A stretch of 64,000 nucleotides of DNA from assembly GCA_947500445.1 (NCBI GenBank), contig CANMSB010000019.1:1-64000 (forward strand). Direction: 5' to 3'. The stretch's first letter is position 1. Every line of letters begins with the position of its first letter. Positions 25,719 through 35,953 of this stretch are shown piece after piece. This stretch comes from an uncultured Flavobacteriaceae bacterium (lineage in GTDB: Bacteria; Bacteroidota; Bacteroidia; Flavobacteriales; Flavobacteriaceae). The position numbers were made by a program, and so were the translations under genes. Below the pieces are notes generated by a model that searched no databases, was not told the origin of the DNA, and saw nothing but the letters and a program-made list of their open reading frames with translations.

Positions 25719-28700
25719 CTAATTTCGCTTTTCGTATGCCGGTCTTTTTGGTTTTTTAAAGTTGTTGGGACTGTCCAATAGTTTGATGACCTCTTTGATG
25801 CCAACTTCCAGTTGCATATCAATTCCATTGGCAAGCTTTTGAAAGTCCTCTACCACTTCGATATCGGCATCGACACCGTGCCCCTCTTTGAACCATTCCC
25901 CATTGGGGTCGTACATTCTAAAGGTAGGCATGGTAATGCCCCCGTTATCGATCAATGGTGGTGCTCCGGTAATTCCGATAAGTCCGCCCCATGTTCGTGT
26001 GCCTATTAACGGCCCGATTTTTTTCTTTTTAAAATAGTCGGGAAAAGCATCGCCGCCGGAGCCGCTAAAGCCGTTGATCAGCATTACTTTTGGTCCAAAG
26101 TTACCGGATGGTGGCCATGCCCAGTCCTTTCCGTCCCGTACTGCCCAAAACGCCAAAGGATCACGGTCCAATAGCTCGATAAATCTATCCGGTATCTGCC
26201 CTCCACTGTTGAAGCGCTCATCGATGATAAGACCCTCCTTGTTCATTTGTCCATAAAACTGTCGTACCAATTCGTTTTGGCCATCCAATCCGGTACTGCG
26301 AACATAGATGTAGCCAATCCTCCCATTTGATATTTTTTCGACCCTTTTCCGATTGTTTTCGATCCAGGCCAAATGACGCAACCTGTTTTCCGAGCGCATT
26401 GGTTTTACGATCACCTTTTGGCCAGTGTCGGTAGGCTCCTTACCGATCGTAAGTTGTACCGGTGTATCGGCCAAGCCCTGGAAAGAAGCGGATATGGGCT
26501 TACTGGTGTCGACCTTTAGGCCATTTACGGCAAGAATATAATCCCCTTCCCTTACTCCTATACCGACGGCAGATAGGGGCGAACGACTTTTCACGTCCCA
26601 AGGGGCTCCGGATATGATTTTTTTGATACGGTACCCACCGTTTTCCAAAACGATGTCCGCACCCAAATAACCTACATCGATCGTTTTGGCGCGTGTGATA
26701 TCCCCACCGCCCGTATAGGTATGCGATGCGTTCAGTTCGGCGATCAGATCGCCGATAATAATGTTTACGTCGCTTCTTGAATTGGCTTGGTCGATCAGAC
26801 TTCCATATCGCGATTTCATCAGGTTCCAATCTACGCCATGCATTCCGGGATCATAAAAATAATCGCGTTCAAACCTCCAAACATCATTGAACAATTGTTT
26901 CCACTCTTCAATGGGAATTACCGTCATCATCATTTTTTCGGTAGGAACGGTCTTCTCGATTTTCTGATCGGCGTCGATTTTAATAACGGCCAACTTTTCG
27001 TCTTTCCAAACAAGAATTTTTTCACCTTTCGGAGCAACACTAAAGCTTTCGACATCCTTGATGATCGTTTTAACTTTTCGCTCTTCAATATCGTAATAAT
27101 CGACCGTAGGACTGGCTTCTTCCGATGAACCCGAGTTTGGATAGCGCGAGAACAACAGTTTGCCCGTTACGGCGGATAAGTTGCCCAGGTTTCCGGCAGC
27201 GACATCCAACATTTCAACGCGATTCTCAAAACCAACGATATCGATCTTCGTTTCTGCTACCTTGGCTTTTTCGGGCTTGTCTTTTCCTTTATTCTTCTTC
27301 TTGGATTTGGTATCTGTTTCATCGCCCTCCTTCTCGTTTTTTACCGCATCGTTTTTTACCGACAACAATGATTCCCCGGAAGTGTTTAGGGTGCCGACCG
27401 CAATGGATGTGGTGTTGGGGTAGACAAAGGTATTGTCTACATCGGAATACACTGGTAGGAATGTTCTATTGGTTGCAAAGAAAAGGTGTTTTCCGTCCGC
27501 ACTAAAGGCAGGAGCGCTGTCGGAATAGTAGCCCGAAGTAAGTTGGGAGGCTTTTCTTTTTTCCGTATCGTAAACGAAAATGGCGCTTGTCGCTGGATTG
27601 TCGGTGTCCCGGTCATAGGCGAACCATTTGCTGTCGGGGGACCATGAAACACTAAAACCTCGGAGACCGCCCTCGAACATGTATTTGCCCTTATCGGCCT
27701 TGATAATTTCGCCGGTACTAACGTTCACATAGTTGATGTTCATAGCCTGATCTACATAAGCGAGTTTTTTACTGTTCGGCGACCAATAAATGCTATAATT
27801 AAACCCACTCGTAAACGAGGTAATCGTTTTTGGTTTACGTTTGCCGGTCATATCGTGCAATACCAGCTGGTATTCCCCACTGGTATCGCTCCAATATGCC
27901 AGGGTTTTGCCATCGGGCGACCAAGCGGGACTGCGTTCGGCCACACCTGCCGTACCCGATATGTTTGCTACAAACCCTTCCGTTGCGGGCAGATCGAACA
28001 ATTCTCCCCTTGCCTGAACGACTACTCTATTGCCATTCGGCGATATAGTGGCATTTTGGATATAGGCAGAAACGTTCTTTTGTTGTGGAATGCGCCCGAT
28101 CTGATCTGAGATCAATTGAACGGCCACTTCATCTGTGGTGCCCGAAGCGATATCATACAGGTATAATTTGCCCCCTGCCTCGAAAACAATATCGGAAGGT
28201 CCGCTCTCAGGAAAGGTGATGTCATAATCCTTAAAAGAGGTCAGTTGCGAATTGCGTTTCGTGTCAACATCATATTTCCACAAATTGTTTCGTTTGTTCG
28301 GCCCTTGGTCCGACATGTAGTAAACCGCATTCCCGACCCACATGGGCAATTCGTCGTTCGCGTTGTTGTTGGTGATATTCTCGCTGGTGTAGGAGGTGAG
28401 GTCAAAAATGGTGATGTCGGGAGCCGTACCGCCGCGATACCTTTTCCAGTTTCTGTTTACCCGTGATCGATCGGTATAGGCCAATTTTAAGCCGTCCGGC
28501 GAAAACGAGCCGTACTCGCCATAGGGAACGGGGAGTTTGGTGGGGGCTCCCCCTTTGGCAGGAACCGTGTAAAACTGACTATAACGCTGGCGTCCGCTCT
28601 CCCTTGAAGAAGCGAACAGTACCGATGTACCGTCCGGGCTCCATCCCAATACCCTATCATACATGCCGTGGTAGGTTAATCGCAATGGAATGCCACCGTT

Positions 28701-28988
28701 TACCGAAACGACATAAACATCGCTATTTCCCTGATAATTGGCCGTAAAAGCGAGCATACTTCCATCCGGCGAAAACCTGGGGTACCCTTCCGCTCCCTCC
28801 GGGGAACTCAACCGATTGGCGACGCCCCCCGCCTTTGGGGCGATCCAAATATCATCACCATGCACAAATGCGATCTGCGATTCCGATACATCGGGATGCT
28901 GCATCAAATGGGCGCTCAATTGGGCATTTGCCGATAGACAGGTAAGTATAAAGACGAAAAGTAAAGAAGCTTTTTTCACAACGTTCAT
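25719..28988 (-). CDS. Tricorn-like S41 family peptidase with WD40-like repeats
   Basis: A secreted 1089-residue protease (signal peptide LLFVFILTCLSANAQ). The N-terminal 600 residues form beta-propeller PD40 repeats (FSPDGSMLAFTANYQG, WSPDGTSVLFASSRES, WSPDGKTLAYWSD). A lysine-rich insert (KSKKKNKGKDKPEKAK) follows, then the tricorn core, a PDZ domain (GVREGDYILAVNGLKV), and the S41 catalytic domain with Ser977 in GFSGSGGDAFPDY. Tricorn-type proteases degrade peptides fed through the propeller. ATG 28988 gives the signal peptide; the open frame runs 40 codons further upstream without sense. Confidence 0.9.
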   Translation of the reverse strand: MNVVKKASLLFVFILTCLSANAQLSAHLMQHPDVSESQIAFVHGDDIWIAPKAGGVANRLSSPEGAEGYPRFSPDGSMLAFTANYQGNSDVYVVSVNGGIPLRLTYHGMYDRVLGWSPDGTSVLFASSRESGRQRYSQFYTVPAKGGAPTKLPVPYGEYGSFSPDGLKLAYTDRSRVNRNWKRYRGGTAPDITIFDLTSYTSENITNNNANDELPMWVGNAVYYMSDQGPNKRNNLWKYDVDTKRNSQLTSFKDYDITFPESGPSDIVFEAGGKLYLYDIASGTTDEVAVQLISDQIGRIPQQKNVSAYIQNATISPNGNRVVVQARGELFDLPATEGFVANISGTAGVAERSPAWSPDGKTLAYWSDTSGEYQLVLHDMTGKRKPKTITSFTSGFNYSIYWSPNSKKLAYVDQAMNINYVNVSTGEIIKADKGKYMFEGGLRGFSVSWSPDSKWFAYDRDTDNPATSAIFVYDTEKRKASQLTSGYYSDSAPAFSADGKHLFFATNRTFLPVYSDVDNTFVYPNTTSIAVGTLNTSGESLLSVKNDAVKNEKEGDETDTKSKKKNKGKDKPEKAKVAETKIDIVGFENRVEMLDVAAGNLGNLSAVTGKLLFSRYPNSGSSEEASPTVDYYDIEERKVKTIIKDVESFSVAPKGEKILVWKDEKLAVIKIDADQKIEKTVPTEKMMMTVIPIEEWKQLFNDVWRFERDYFYDPGMHGVDWNLMKSRYGSLIDQANSRSDVNIIIGDLIAELNASHTYTGGGDITRAKTIDVGYLGADIVLENGGYRIKKIISGAPWDVKSRSPLSAVGIGVREGDYILAVNGLKVDTSKPISASFQGLADTPVQLTIGKEPTDTGQKVIVKPMRSENRLRHLAWIENNRKRVEKISNGRIGYIYVRSTGLDGQNELVRQFYGQMNKEGLIIDERFNSGGQIPDRFIELLDRDPLAFWAVRDGKDWAWPPSGNFGPKVMLINGFSGSGGDAFPDYFKKKKIGPLIGTRTWGGLIGITGAPPLIDNGGITMPTFRMYDPNGEWFKEGHGVDADIEVVEDFQKLANGIDMQLEVGIKEVIKLLDSPNNFKKPKRPAYEKRN

Positions 28989-29296
28989 TTTTGATGATTT
29001 TTTATACCATTTTATGTATTTCCTACGGGGGATGATGGGAAAAAATAGTTGTTGGGGGATGCAAAAACGATAACATATCGATTCCGAATACAAGCACGGA
29101 CCGTGCAATCGGTTTCACGCGGGAAGATACTAAATGAATTTTAAAATAGCTCAAAGTAAAACCCACTTTCACGGCAATAAAACCGGATTTAAAAACTATA
29201 ATTTCTTGGGGACGGGTTGCGCTAGTTGAGCGAATGGGAAACAGCGAAAAAAAAGAACTATTGAGGAACATGGGGTGTTACTGGCACGTGGGTATT
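28989..29296. other. Intergenic region upstream of the tricorn-like gene
   Basis: 308 bp between the tricorn start and the palindrome at 29297. A half-site ATACCATTTTA (29005-29015) of the repeat family lies 17 bp before the start codon. No RNA gene or other gene was seen. Confidence 0.5.
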
Positions 29297-29322
29297 ATAC
29301 CATTTTTGCTTTGAAATGGTAT
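29297..29322. repeat. Short palindrome of the element family (solo form 2)
   Basis: ATACCATTT / AAATGGTAT with an 8-nt loop; 24 of 26 bases agree with the reverse complement of the copy at 25569. Its last base is the first base of the stop codon of the next minus-strand gene (29322). Confidence 0.72.
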
Positions 29323-29927
29323 TAAAGCCAGAACTTTACGGTGAGCAACTGGGAAAGCACACCAATACCAAAACCGATAACCACTTCGGCCCTGCTGTGT
29401 CGCTCAAGGTATAACCTGGCCGTGGCGACCAGTCCCGTGGCCAAAATAAAAAAGCCCAATGCCAGTGTGATGTTGATCTCAAAATGTACGCTCAAGCTAA
29501 GAAGGTACATGCAAAGGCTGGCCATGCCGGTCACATGAAGGCTACTTTTAAAATTTAAGTATAACAACAGCAACGAAGCTGCGGCCGCACTAATGAGGCC
29601 TATAAAAAAGTAATACAGCTCCGGGGTATAATTGTTCGGTATAACCTTGTAAAGCACCATTAACAGTAGGGCGATGACCACGTATAACGGGTAGCGCCGT
29701 TCCTTGGTGGTCGGAAACCATATCGAGCGCACTATTCCCACATTGGCCAGGATTAAAAAGGAAATGATGGGTATGACGACGGTAAGGATAAAAATAGGGA
29801 GGACATTCCCACTTTGTACCGCCAAAGGGCTGTATTTCGGGGTAATCATAAAATAGGCGATGGTGCCGCCTACCGGTATAAGAATGGGATGTAAAATGTA
29901 AGAGATCGTTTTGGAAAACAAGGTCAT
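29322..29927 (-). CDS. PAP2-like integral membrane protein
   Basis: A 201-residue protein with five or six hydrophobic helices. The segments KSSLHVTGMASL and ATARLYLERHSRAEVVIGFGIG resemble the conserved phosphatase motifs of PAP2 (type 2 phosphatidic acid phosphatase) proteins, with His and Arg/Ser/Glu positions but not a perfect signature. Substrate and activity are therefore uncertain; undecaprenyl-PP or lipid phosphates are possible. The start overlaps the rpoN stop by one base (TAATG), so translation is coupled. Confidence 0.7.
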   Translation of the reverse strand: MTLFSKTISYILHPILIPVGGTIAYFMITPKYSPLAVQSGNVLPIFILTVVIPIISFLILANVGIVRSIWFPTTKERRYPLYVVIALLLMVLYKVIPNNYTPELYYFFIGLISAAAASLLLLYLNFKSSLHVTGMASLCMYLLSLSVHFEINITLALGFFILATGLVATARLYLERHSRAEVVIGFGIGVLSQLLTVKFWL

Positions 29928-31384
29928 TATATCTGCTTTCGTAAACGGGCTACCGGTATTCCAAGCTGTTCCCGGTATTTGGCAACGGTTCTTCTGGCGA
30001 TCGGATATCCCTTTTCTTTTAGTATGGCCGCCAAACGATCGTCCGTCAGGGGTTTTTTCTTGACTTCTTCCGAAATAACGGTTTCCAATATCTTTTTGAT
30101 TTCCCTTGTGGAAACATCCTCGCCCTGTTCGTTTTTCATGGATTCGGAAAAGTACTCCTTGATCAATTTGGTGCCGTAGGGAGTGTCTACATATTTACTG
30201 TTCGCCACCCGAGATACGGTGGAAACGTCCATGTCGATCTCATCGGCGATATCTTTCAATATCATGGGGCGCAGGTTGCGTTCGTCCCCCGTCATGAAAT
30301 ATTCTTTTTGATAGTTCATGATGGCGTTCATGGTGATGAAAAGGGTCTGCTGTCGTTGCCGTATGGCATCGATAAACCATTTTGCGGCATCCAATTTTTG
30401 TTTTATGAACAGTACCGCATCTTTTTGGGACTTGGATTTGTCTTTGGCATCCTTATACCCTTTTAGCATATTGTTGTATTCCCGGGATACATGCAGTTCG
30501 GGGGCGTTCCTTCCGTTTAGGGAAAGTTCGAGTTCGCCCTCTACGATCCGTATGGAAAAATCGGGTACCACATGCTCGATCATTTTGTTGTTTCCGGCAT
30601 AGGAGCCTCCCGGTTTTGGATTCAGTTTTTCAATTTCCGAAATGGCGGCCTTTAACTCCTCCTCGGAGATATGATGTTTTTGGAGCAGCTTTTTGTAGTG
30701 CTTTTTGGTAAACTGATCAAATGACTTTTCTAAAATGGCTATCGCCATGGTCACACTAGGTGTTGGTTCTTTACGTCCAAGTTGCAGTAACAGGCACTCT
30801 TCCAATGATCGTGCCGCTACCCCTGGTGGATCGAGCGATTGCACAATTTTTAATACCTGCAGTATGGTCGCCTCTTCGGTATAAATATTTTGGGTAAAGG
30901 CCAAATCGTCCAGAATATCGCCCAAAGGCCTTCGAATGTAACCGCTCTCGTCAACGCTGCCCACAAGGAACTCCGCAATGCTCCACTCCTCATCGCTCAG
31001 GTATACCGTATTGAGTTGATTTAGCAGAAATTGATTAAAAGAAATGCCTGCCGCATAGGGAACGCTTTTTTCGTCATCATCGGCACTGTAATTGTTGGCC
31101 TTGGTACGGTAATCCGGAATTTCATCGTCGCTCAGGTAATCGTCGATGTTGATGTCGTCGGTGTTGATGCTTTCATTGTCCGCCCCATCTTCGTAGGTGT
31201 CCCCAAAATCTTCATCTAAGCGTTCGTTGTCCTCTTTTCCGGTTTCCAGAGCGGGATTTTCTTCCAGCTCTTGTTTCAGCCGTTGCTCAAAGGCTTGCGT
31301 CGGCAGCTGGATCAACTTCATCAGCTGTATCTGCTGCGGCGATAGCTTTTGGGATAACTTAAACTGTAGATGTTGTTTTAGCAT
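29927..31384 (-). CDS. rpoN: RNA polymerase sigma-54 factor
   Basis: A 485-residue alternative sigma factor that needs enhancer-binding ATPases. Region I (LKQHLQFKLSQKLSPQQIQ, Gln-rich), an acidic region II (DEDFGDTYEDGADNE), the core-binding domain, the HTH segment, and the RpoN box near the C-terminus (ARRTVAKYRE) are all visible. The last residues are VARLRKQI. It shares one base with the PAP2-like gene downstream and lies 90 bp after asnS. Confidence 0.95.
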   Translation of the reverse strand: MLKQHLQFKLSQKLSPQQIQLMKLIQLPTQAFEQRLKQELEENPALETGKEDNERLDEDFGDTYEDGADNESINTDDINIDDYLSDDEIPDYRTKANNYSADDDEKSVPYAAGISFNQFLLNQLNTVYLSDEEWSIAEFLVGSVDESGYIRRPLGDILDDLAFTQNIYTEEATILQVLKIVQSLDPPGVAARSLEECLLLQLGRKEPTPSVTMAIAILEKSFDQFTKKHYKKLLQKHHISEEELKAAISEIEKLNPKPGGSYAGNNKMIEHVVPDFSIRIVEGELELSLNGRNAPELHVSREYNNMLKGYKDAKDKSKSQKDAVLFIKQKLDAAKWFIDAIRQRQQTLFITMNAIMNYQKEYFMTGDERNLRPMILKDIADEIDMDVSTVSRVANSKYVDTPYGTKLIKEYFSESMKNEQGEDVSTREIKKILETVISEEVKKKPLTDDRLAAILKEKGYPIARRTVAKYREQLGIPVARLRKQI

Positions 31385-31474
31385 TGGGGTTTGTTGTTCC
31401 TACTCTTTTGGTGCCTTACGTTTTTTGTGAATAACAAATGTTGGACACTTCTTTATAAAGTTACCAAATTCGAT

Positions 31475-32908
31475 TTAAAACTCCGCATTCTGCGGGCTTC
31501 TAGGGAACGGTATAACATCTCGGATGTTGCCCATGCCCGTGGCAAAAAGGACCAATCTTTCAAATCCGAGTCCGAAACCGCTATGTACGGCGGTGCCGAA
31601 TTTGCGCAGGTCCAGGTACCACCAAAGCTCTTCCTCTGGAATGTCCAGTGCCGCCATCTTTTCCTTGAGCACGTCCAAACGCTCCTCTCTTTGCGATCCA
31701 CCGACGATTTCCCCGATTCCGGGAAAAAGAATGTCCATGGCCCGAACGGTTTTTCCGTCCTCGTTCAAACGCATATAGAACGCCTTTATTTTTGCGGGAT
31801 AGTCAAACAGGATAACCGGGCATTTGAAATGCTTTTCCACCAAAAAACGCTCGTGTTCGCTTTGAAGGTCGGCACCCCATTCGTTAATAGGATACTTGAA
31901 TTTTTTCTTTTTGTTCGGTTTACTGTTCCTTAGAATATCGATGGCCTCGGTATAGGTAACCCGTTTAAACCCATTGTCTACCACAAAACGAAGTTTTTCG
32001 ATCAAGGGCATTTCACTGCGCTCGGCCTGTGGTTTGGTTTTTTCCTCATCGAGCAGTCGTTTTTGCAAAAATTCCAAATCCTCCATGCAGTGTTCCAAGA
32101 TATAACGGAGCACACTTTTGATGAAATCCTCGGCAAGGTCCATATTGGCGTCCAAGTCATAAAACGCCATTTCGGGCTCGATCATCCAAAACTCGGCCAA
32201 GTGTCGCGAGGTGTTGGAGTTTTCGGCCCTAAAGGTAGGTCCGAACGTATATACTTTTCCAAGCCCCATGGCATAGGATTCCGCTTCCAATTGACCGGAT
32301 ACGGTCAAATTGGTCTCCTTTCCAAAAAAGTCCTGACTATGGTCGATGGCCCCGTCTTCGGTAAGTGGCGGTCGTTTTTGATCCAAGGTGGTCACCCGAA
32401 ACATTTCGCCCGCACCTTCGGCGTCCGACCCCGTAATAACAGGGGCGTGAAAATAATAAAAGCCGTTCTGATTAAAATACTGATGTACGGCAAAGGCCAA
32501 TGACGATCGCAACCGCATTACCGCGGAAAAGGTATTGGTGCGTACCCGAAGGTGTGCCTGCTCCCGCAAAAACTCCATAGAGTGTTTTTTGGGTTGGATA
32601 GGGTAGGTTTCCGGGTCGGAAGCACCATGAACGAAAATCGAGTTTACCTGAACTTCCACTTTTTGGCCACGCCCTTGACTCTCAACAAGTACCCCGGTAA
32701 TGCGCAGCGCGGCGCCCGTGGTTATCTGTTTTAACAGGGATTCATCAAAATTTTCAAAATCGACGACGCATTGGATGCTCCCTAGGGAAGACCCGTCATT
32801 CAGGGCGATAAACCGGTTGCTCCTAAACGTTTTTACCCATCCGTTGAGCTGTACTTCTTGGGATAATGGTTCGGTAACTAGCAAGTCTTTAATACGGGTC
32901 GATTGCAT
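31475..32908 (-). CDS. asnS: Asparagine--tRNA ligase
   Basis: Class II aminoacyl-tRNA synthetase charging tRNA-Asn, 477 residues from ATG 32908. The OB-fold anticodon domain begins [19 protein letters not shown]. Motif 2 is near [16 protein letters not shown], and motif 3 is [16 protein letters not shown] segment [12 protein letters not shown] is typical of AsnRS. The open frame runs 5 codons further to a TTG; ATG is preferred. Both AsnRS and two unrelated asparaginases are encoded in the window. Confidence 0.95.
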   Translation of the reverse strand: MQSTRIKDLLVTEPLSQEVQLNGWVKTFRSNRFIALNDGSSLGSIQCVVDFENFDESLLKQITTGAALRITGVLVESQGRGQKVEVQVNSIFVHGASDPETYPIQPKKHSMEFLREQAHLRVRTNTFSAVMRLRSSLAFAVHQYFNQNGFYYFHAPVITGSDAEGAGEMFRVTTLDQKRPPLTEDGAIDHSQDFFGKETNLTVSGQLEAESYAMGLGKVYTFGPTFRAENSNTSRHLAEFWMIEPEMAFYDLDANMDLAEDFIKSVLRYILEHCMEDLEFLQKRLLDEEKTKPQAERSEMPLIEKLRFVVDNGFKRVTYTEAIDILRNSKPNKKKKFKYPINEWGADLQSEHERFLVEKHFKCPVILFDYPAKIKAFYMRLNEDGKTVRAMDILFPGIGEIVGGSQREERLDVLKEKMAALDIPEEELWWYLDLRKFGTAVHSGFGLGFERLVLFATGMGNIRDVIPFPRSPQNAEF

Positions 32909-32934
32909 GATAAATGGCTTCAAAATTAAAAGGG

Positions 32935-32942
32935 CAAAGATA
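32935..32942 (-). promoter_or_regulatory. -7 box upstream of asnS
   Basis: On the minus strand TATCTTTG fits TAnnTTTG, 26 bp before the asnS ATG. The -33 element is not obvious. Confidence 0.4.
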
Positions 32943-32995
32943 GATCATTGCACCTATTTATGATTTGTATCTTGATAATTTTAGTATAATCCGTA

Positions 32996-35398
32996 TTACC
33001 GGTCTTCGGAATTTTGGCGTATTTCCTCTTTGGGTAGAATATCGATCTGGGGCTTTTTCAAGGTTTCCTTGTTGGCGATGTTGCGTTCCAACGAAAGCAG
33101 GAGGGATGGAAGTAGAATAAGATTGGCCAACATGGCAAACAGCAGTGTTGCCGATACCAATGCGCCTAAGGCTACCGTACCACCAAAATTGGATATGATA
33201 AATACCGAAAAACCAAAAAAGAGCACTATCGATGTATAGAACATGCTCACACCGGTCTCCCGCAACGCGGCATATACCGACGTTTTGATACGCCATTTAT
33301 TCGCGGTAAGCTCTTGACGGTATTTTGCCAAAAAATGAATGGTATCGTCCACCGATATACCAAAGGCGATACTGAATACCAAAATGGTGGAGGGTTTTAT
33401 GGGAACCCCGGCAAAACCCATGACCCCTGCGGTAACCACCAAGGGCAGCAGATTGGGAATCAGGGAAATGATGATCATACGGAACGAGCGGAACAAGTAG
33501 GCCATAAAAAGTGCGATAAGGCCGATGGCCAATGCCAACGACAAAATCAAGTTCTTTACCAAATACTTGGTTCCCTTTAAAAAGATCAGGGCGCCCCCGG
33601 TCATGTACACACGATAGCGTTCCGATGGAAAGATCTTTTCGATATTATCTTTGAGTTCGGCCTCTATGGCCTCCATACGTTCCGTTTCCACATCGCGCAT
33701 AAACGTGGTAATGCGCGCGGTTTGGCCGGTACTGTCGACAAACGATTGCAGCATGTTGCCATTCTCGGAAGATTTACGGGCGACATCCATAATAAAGGTA
33801 TTCTCCTGGGAAGTGGGCAATTGGTAGTATTTGGGAATGCCGTTGTAAAAGGCCTGCTTGGAATATTTTACCAAGTTCACCACGGAAACGGGTTTGGAAA
33901 GTTCCGGGATCTCTTCGATTACGGTACCCAGCCGATCCATTCGTTTTAAGTTGGCGGAGCGCAGTACACCCTTTGGTTTTTTGGTGTCGACCACGATCTC
34001 TACGGGCATGATGCCGTCGAATTCTTTTTCGAAAAAACGGATGTCCTTAAAAAAAGCGGCCTTTTTGGGCATGTCCTCGATGATACTCCCCGAAATGCGG
34101 ATCTGATAAATTCCGATGATACTGGTGATCAATAAGATCAGGGAGACTACATATACGGAAATACGTCTTTCCCGAACAATACGTTCCATCCAGTTGACAA
34201 AGGTGTCGATCCACCGTTTGTTCAAATGCTTTAGGTGTTTGGTCTTCGGTAGCGACATAAAGCTATAAACGATGGGTATGATCAGCAACGAAAGCACAAA
34301 TATTCCAATGATATTAATGGAAGCGACGATACCGAATTCCTTTAGCAATTTGCTATCGGTAATGATAAAAGTGGCGAACCCGGAAGCCGTGGTGACATTG
34401 GTCATTAGCGTAGCGTTCCCGATTTTGGTGATCACCCGTTGCAGGGATAGCGCCTGATTGCCATGTTTTTTAACCTCCTGTTGGTATTTGTTGATCAAAA
34501 AGATACAGTTTGGAATCCCGATTACGATAATCAAAGGTGGGATCAAGGCCGTCAATACCGTAATCTCATATTGCAATAGGCCTAAAATACCAAAGGCCCA
34601 CATCACTCCTACGATGACCACGCACATGGAGATAAAGGTGGCCCTGAAACTCCTGAAAAAGAAGAAGAAAATCAAGGAGGTAACCCCAAGGGCGGCCAGA
34701 ATGAACGTTCCGATCTCGTCGATAATGTTCTGTGAATTCATCGTCCGGATGTACGGCATGCCCGAAACATGCACCTCCATGCCCGTTTCCTCTTCAAAAC
34801 GTAGTACGGCGTTCTGGAGTTCCTTAAGGATAAAATCTTTCCGCACCGAAGTGTTTACAATATCCTTGTCCAAATTTGCGACGGTACGAATGGTTCCGCT
34901 TTCCTTGTTGAACAGTAGGTTATCATAGAACGGAAGTTCGTTGAACAAATGGTTTTTGATGCTGTCCACCTCGCTTTTGGTCCGAACCGCGGAGGTAATC
35001 AAAGGGCGAAGTACAAACTCCTGCCGTTCCTGGTCCTTTACCAGTTCCTTTAAATTGTCGGTCGAAATGACAAAATCGATTTCCGGGAAGGCCAATAACT
35101 GTTTGCTGAACTTGTTCCAACGGTTGAAATTATCAGGGGTGAACAACGCGCTGTCCCGAATGCCAAAAACGATGGCGTTCCCTTCTTCGCCAAATTGTTT
35201 TAAAAACGATTGGTATTCAATGTTTATGGGGTGGTCATCGGGCAATAGGTTTGCCTGGGAGTTGGAAAAGCGCATGTTCTCCCATTGAAAACCAAGAAAT
35301 ACCGTAAATGCAATGACCAATAACAAGATCAGCATTCTGTTGCGAAGGATGATCCTTGCCGTTTTTGCCCAAAAGCCTTTTGTGATTTTCGCTACCAT
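32996..35398 (-). CDS. RND superfamily (MMPL type) exporter
   Basis: An 800-residue inner-membrane transporter driven by the proton gradient. Two repeats, each with one helix, a large periplasmic loop and five further helices, are visible (first loop QANLLPDDHPINIEYQSF; second repeat starting YVVSLILLITSIIGIYQI). The helix-4 signature with acidic pair GISVDDTIHFLAKYRQE is present. Cargo is unknown; lipid or hopanoid export is typical for MMPL/HpnN-like proteins. It precedes asnS by 87 bp in the same direction. Confidence 0.88.
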   Translation of the reverse strand: MVAKITKGFWAKTARIILRNRMLILLLVIAFTVFLGFQWENMRFSNSQANLLPDDHPINIEYQSFLKQFGEEGNAIVFGIRDSALFTPDNFNRWNKFSKQLLAFPEIDFVISTDNLKELVKDQERQEFVLRPLITSAVRTKSEVDSIKNHLFNELPFYDNLLFNKESGTIRTVANLDKDIVNTSVRKDFILKELQNAVLRFEEETGMEVHVSGMPYIRTMNSQNIIDEIGTFILAALGVTSLIFFFFFRSFRATFISMCVVIVGVMWAFGILGLLQYEITVLTALIPPLIIVIGIPNCIFLINKYQQEVKKHGNQALSLQRVITKIGNATLMTNVTTASGFATFIITDSKLLKEFGIVASINIIGIFVLSLLIIPIVYSFMSLPKTKHLKHLNKRWIDTFVNWMERIVRERRISVYVVSLILLITSIIGIYQIRISGSIIEDMPKKAAFFKDIRFFEKEFDGIMPVEIVVDTKKPKGVLRSANLKRMDRLGTVIEEIPELSKPVSVVNLVKYSKQAFYNGIPKYYQLPTSQENTFIMDVARKSSENGNMLQSFVDSTGQTARITTFMRDVETERMEAIEAELKDNIEKIFPSERYRVYMTGGALIFLKGTKYLVKNLILSLALAIGLIALFMAYLFRSFRMIIISLIPNLLPLVVTAGVMGFAGVPIKPSTILVFSIAFGISVDDTIHFLAKYRQELTANKWRIKTSVYAALRETGVSMFYTSIVLFFGFSVFIISNFGGTVALGALVSATLLFAMLANLILLPSLLLSLERNIANKETLKKPQIDILPKEEIRQNSEDR

Positions 35399-35953
35399 GT
35401 TAACGTGACTTCCTGATTACAACTATTTGGTTAGCTGTTGAAAAGAGACGGGTGATAGTATCGCTTCACCGCGTTCCGCTTCATTACTTTTAAAATGCGG
35501 CAAAGGTAGAAAATGATGGGTTGTGTTCCTAAGGGGAACTCATAAATAAATGCGTTTTTAAGTCGATTTCAAACGCTTTAATTCTAAAGTTACCGGGTCC
35601 TGTTATCATGGTTTTGCCATCAGATCGATCCCACGACCAAAAGCGTAATGGCTCACGAATCATTTACCGTGAAAATAAGATGTCCATCAGCGTTTACGAG
35701 AGTTCTAATCTCACGGGTCCAAGCCTTAAAACAGGGCGATTTGACTGTACTGGCCTGATATGTCCGGCATGGTAAAAGCCTTTCGATTTGATATCTTTCA
35801 AAACGGACATTCCAGATTTTAGGCCTTGTTAGGACGAAATAATTTGCTCAAAGTTCGGTGGTCTAAGCTGTCGTTCCCAAAAAGTCTGTGGCGTAATACA
35901 TTCAAACAAACTAAAAAAGTACTGAAACCTATGTTAATCAAAAGAATGATACT
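35399..35953. other. 555-bp gene-free region upstream of the beta-helix gene
   Basis: No ORF with recognisable protein character on either strand. A minus-strand stretch near 35710-35815 is open for about 34 codons but matches nothing I know. It should contain the promoter of the 35954 gene and that of the exporter. It might hold decayed sequence. Confidence 0.4.
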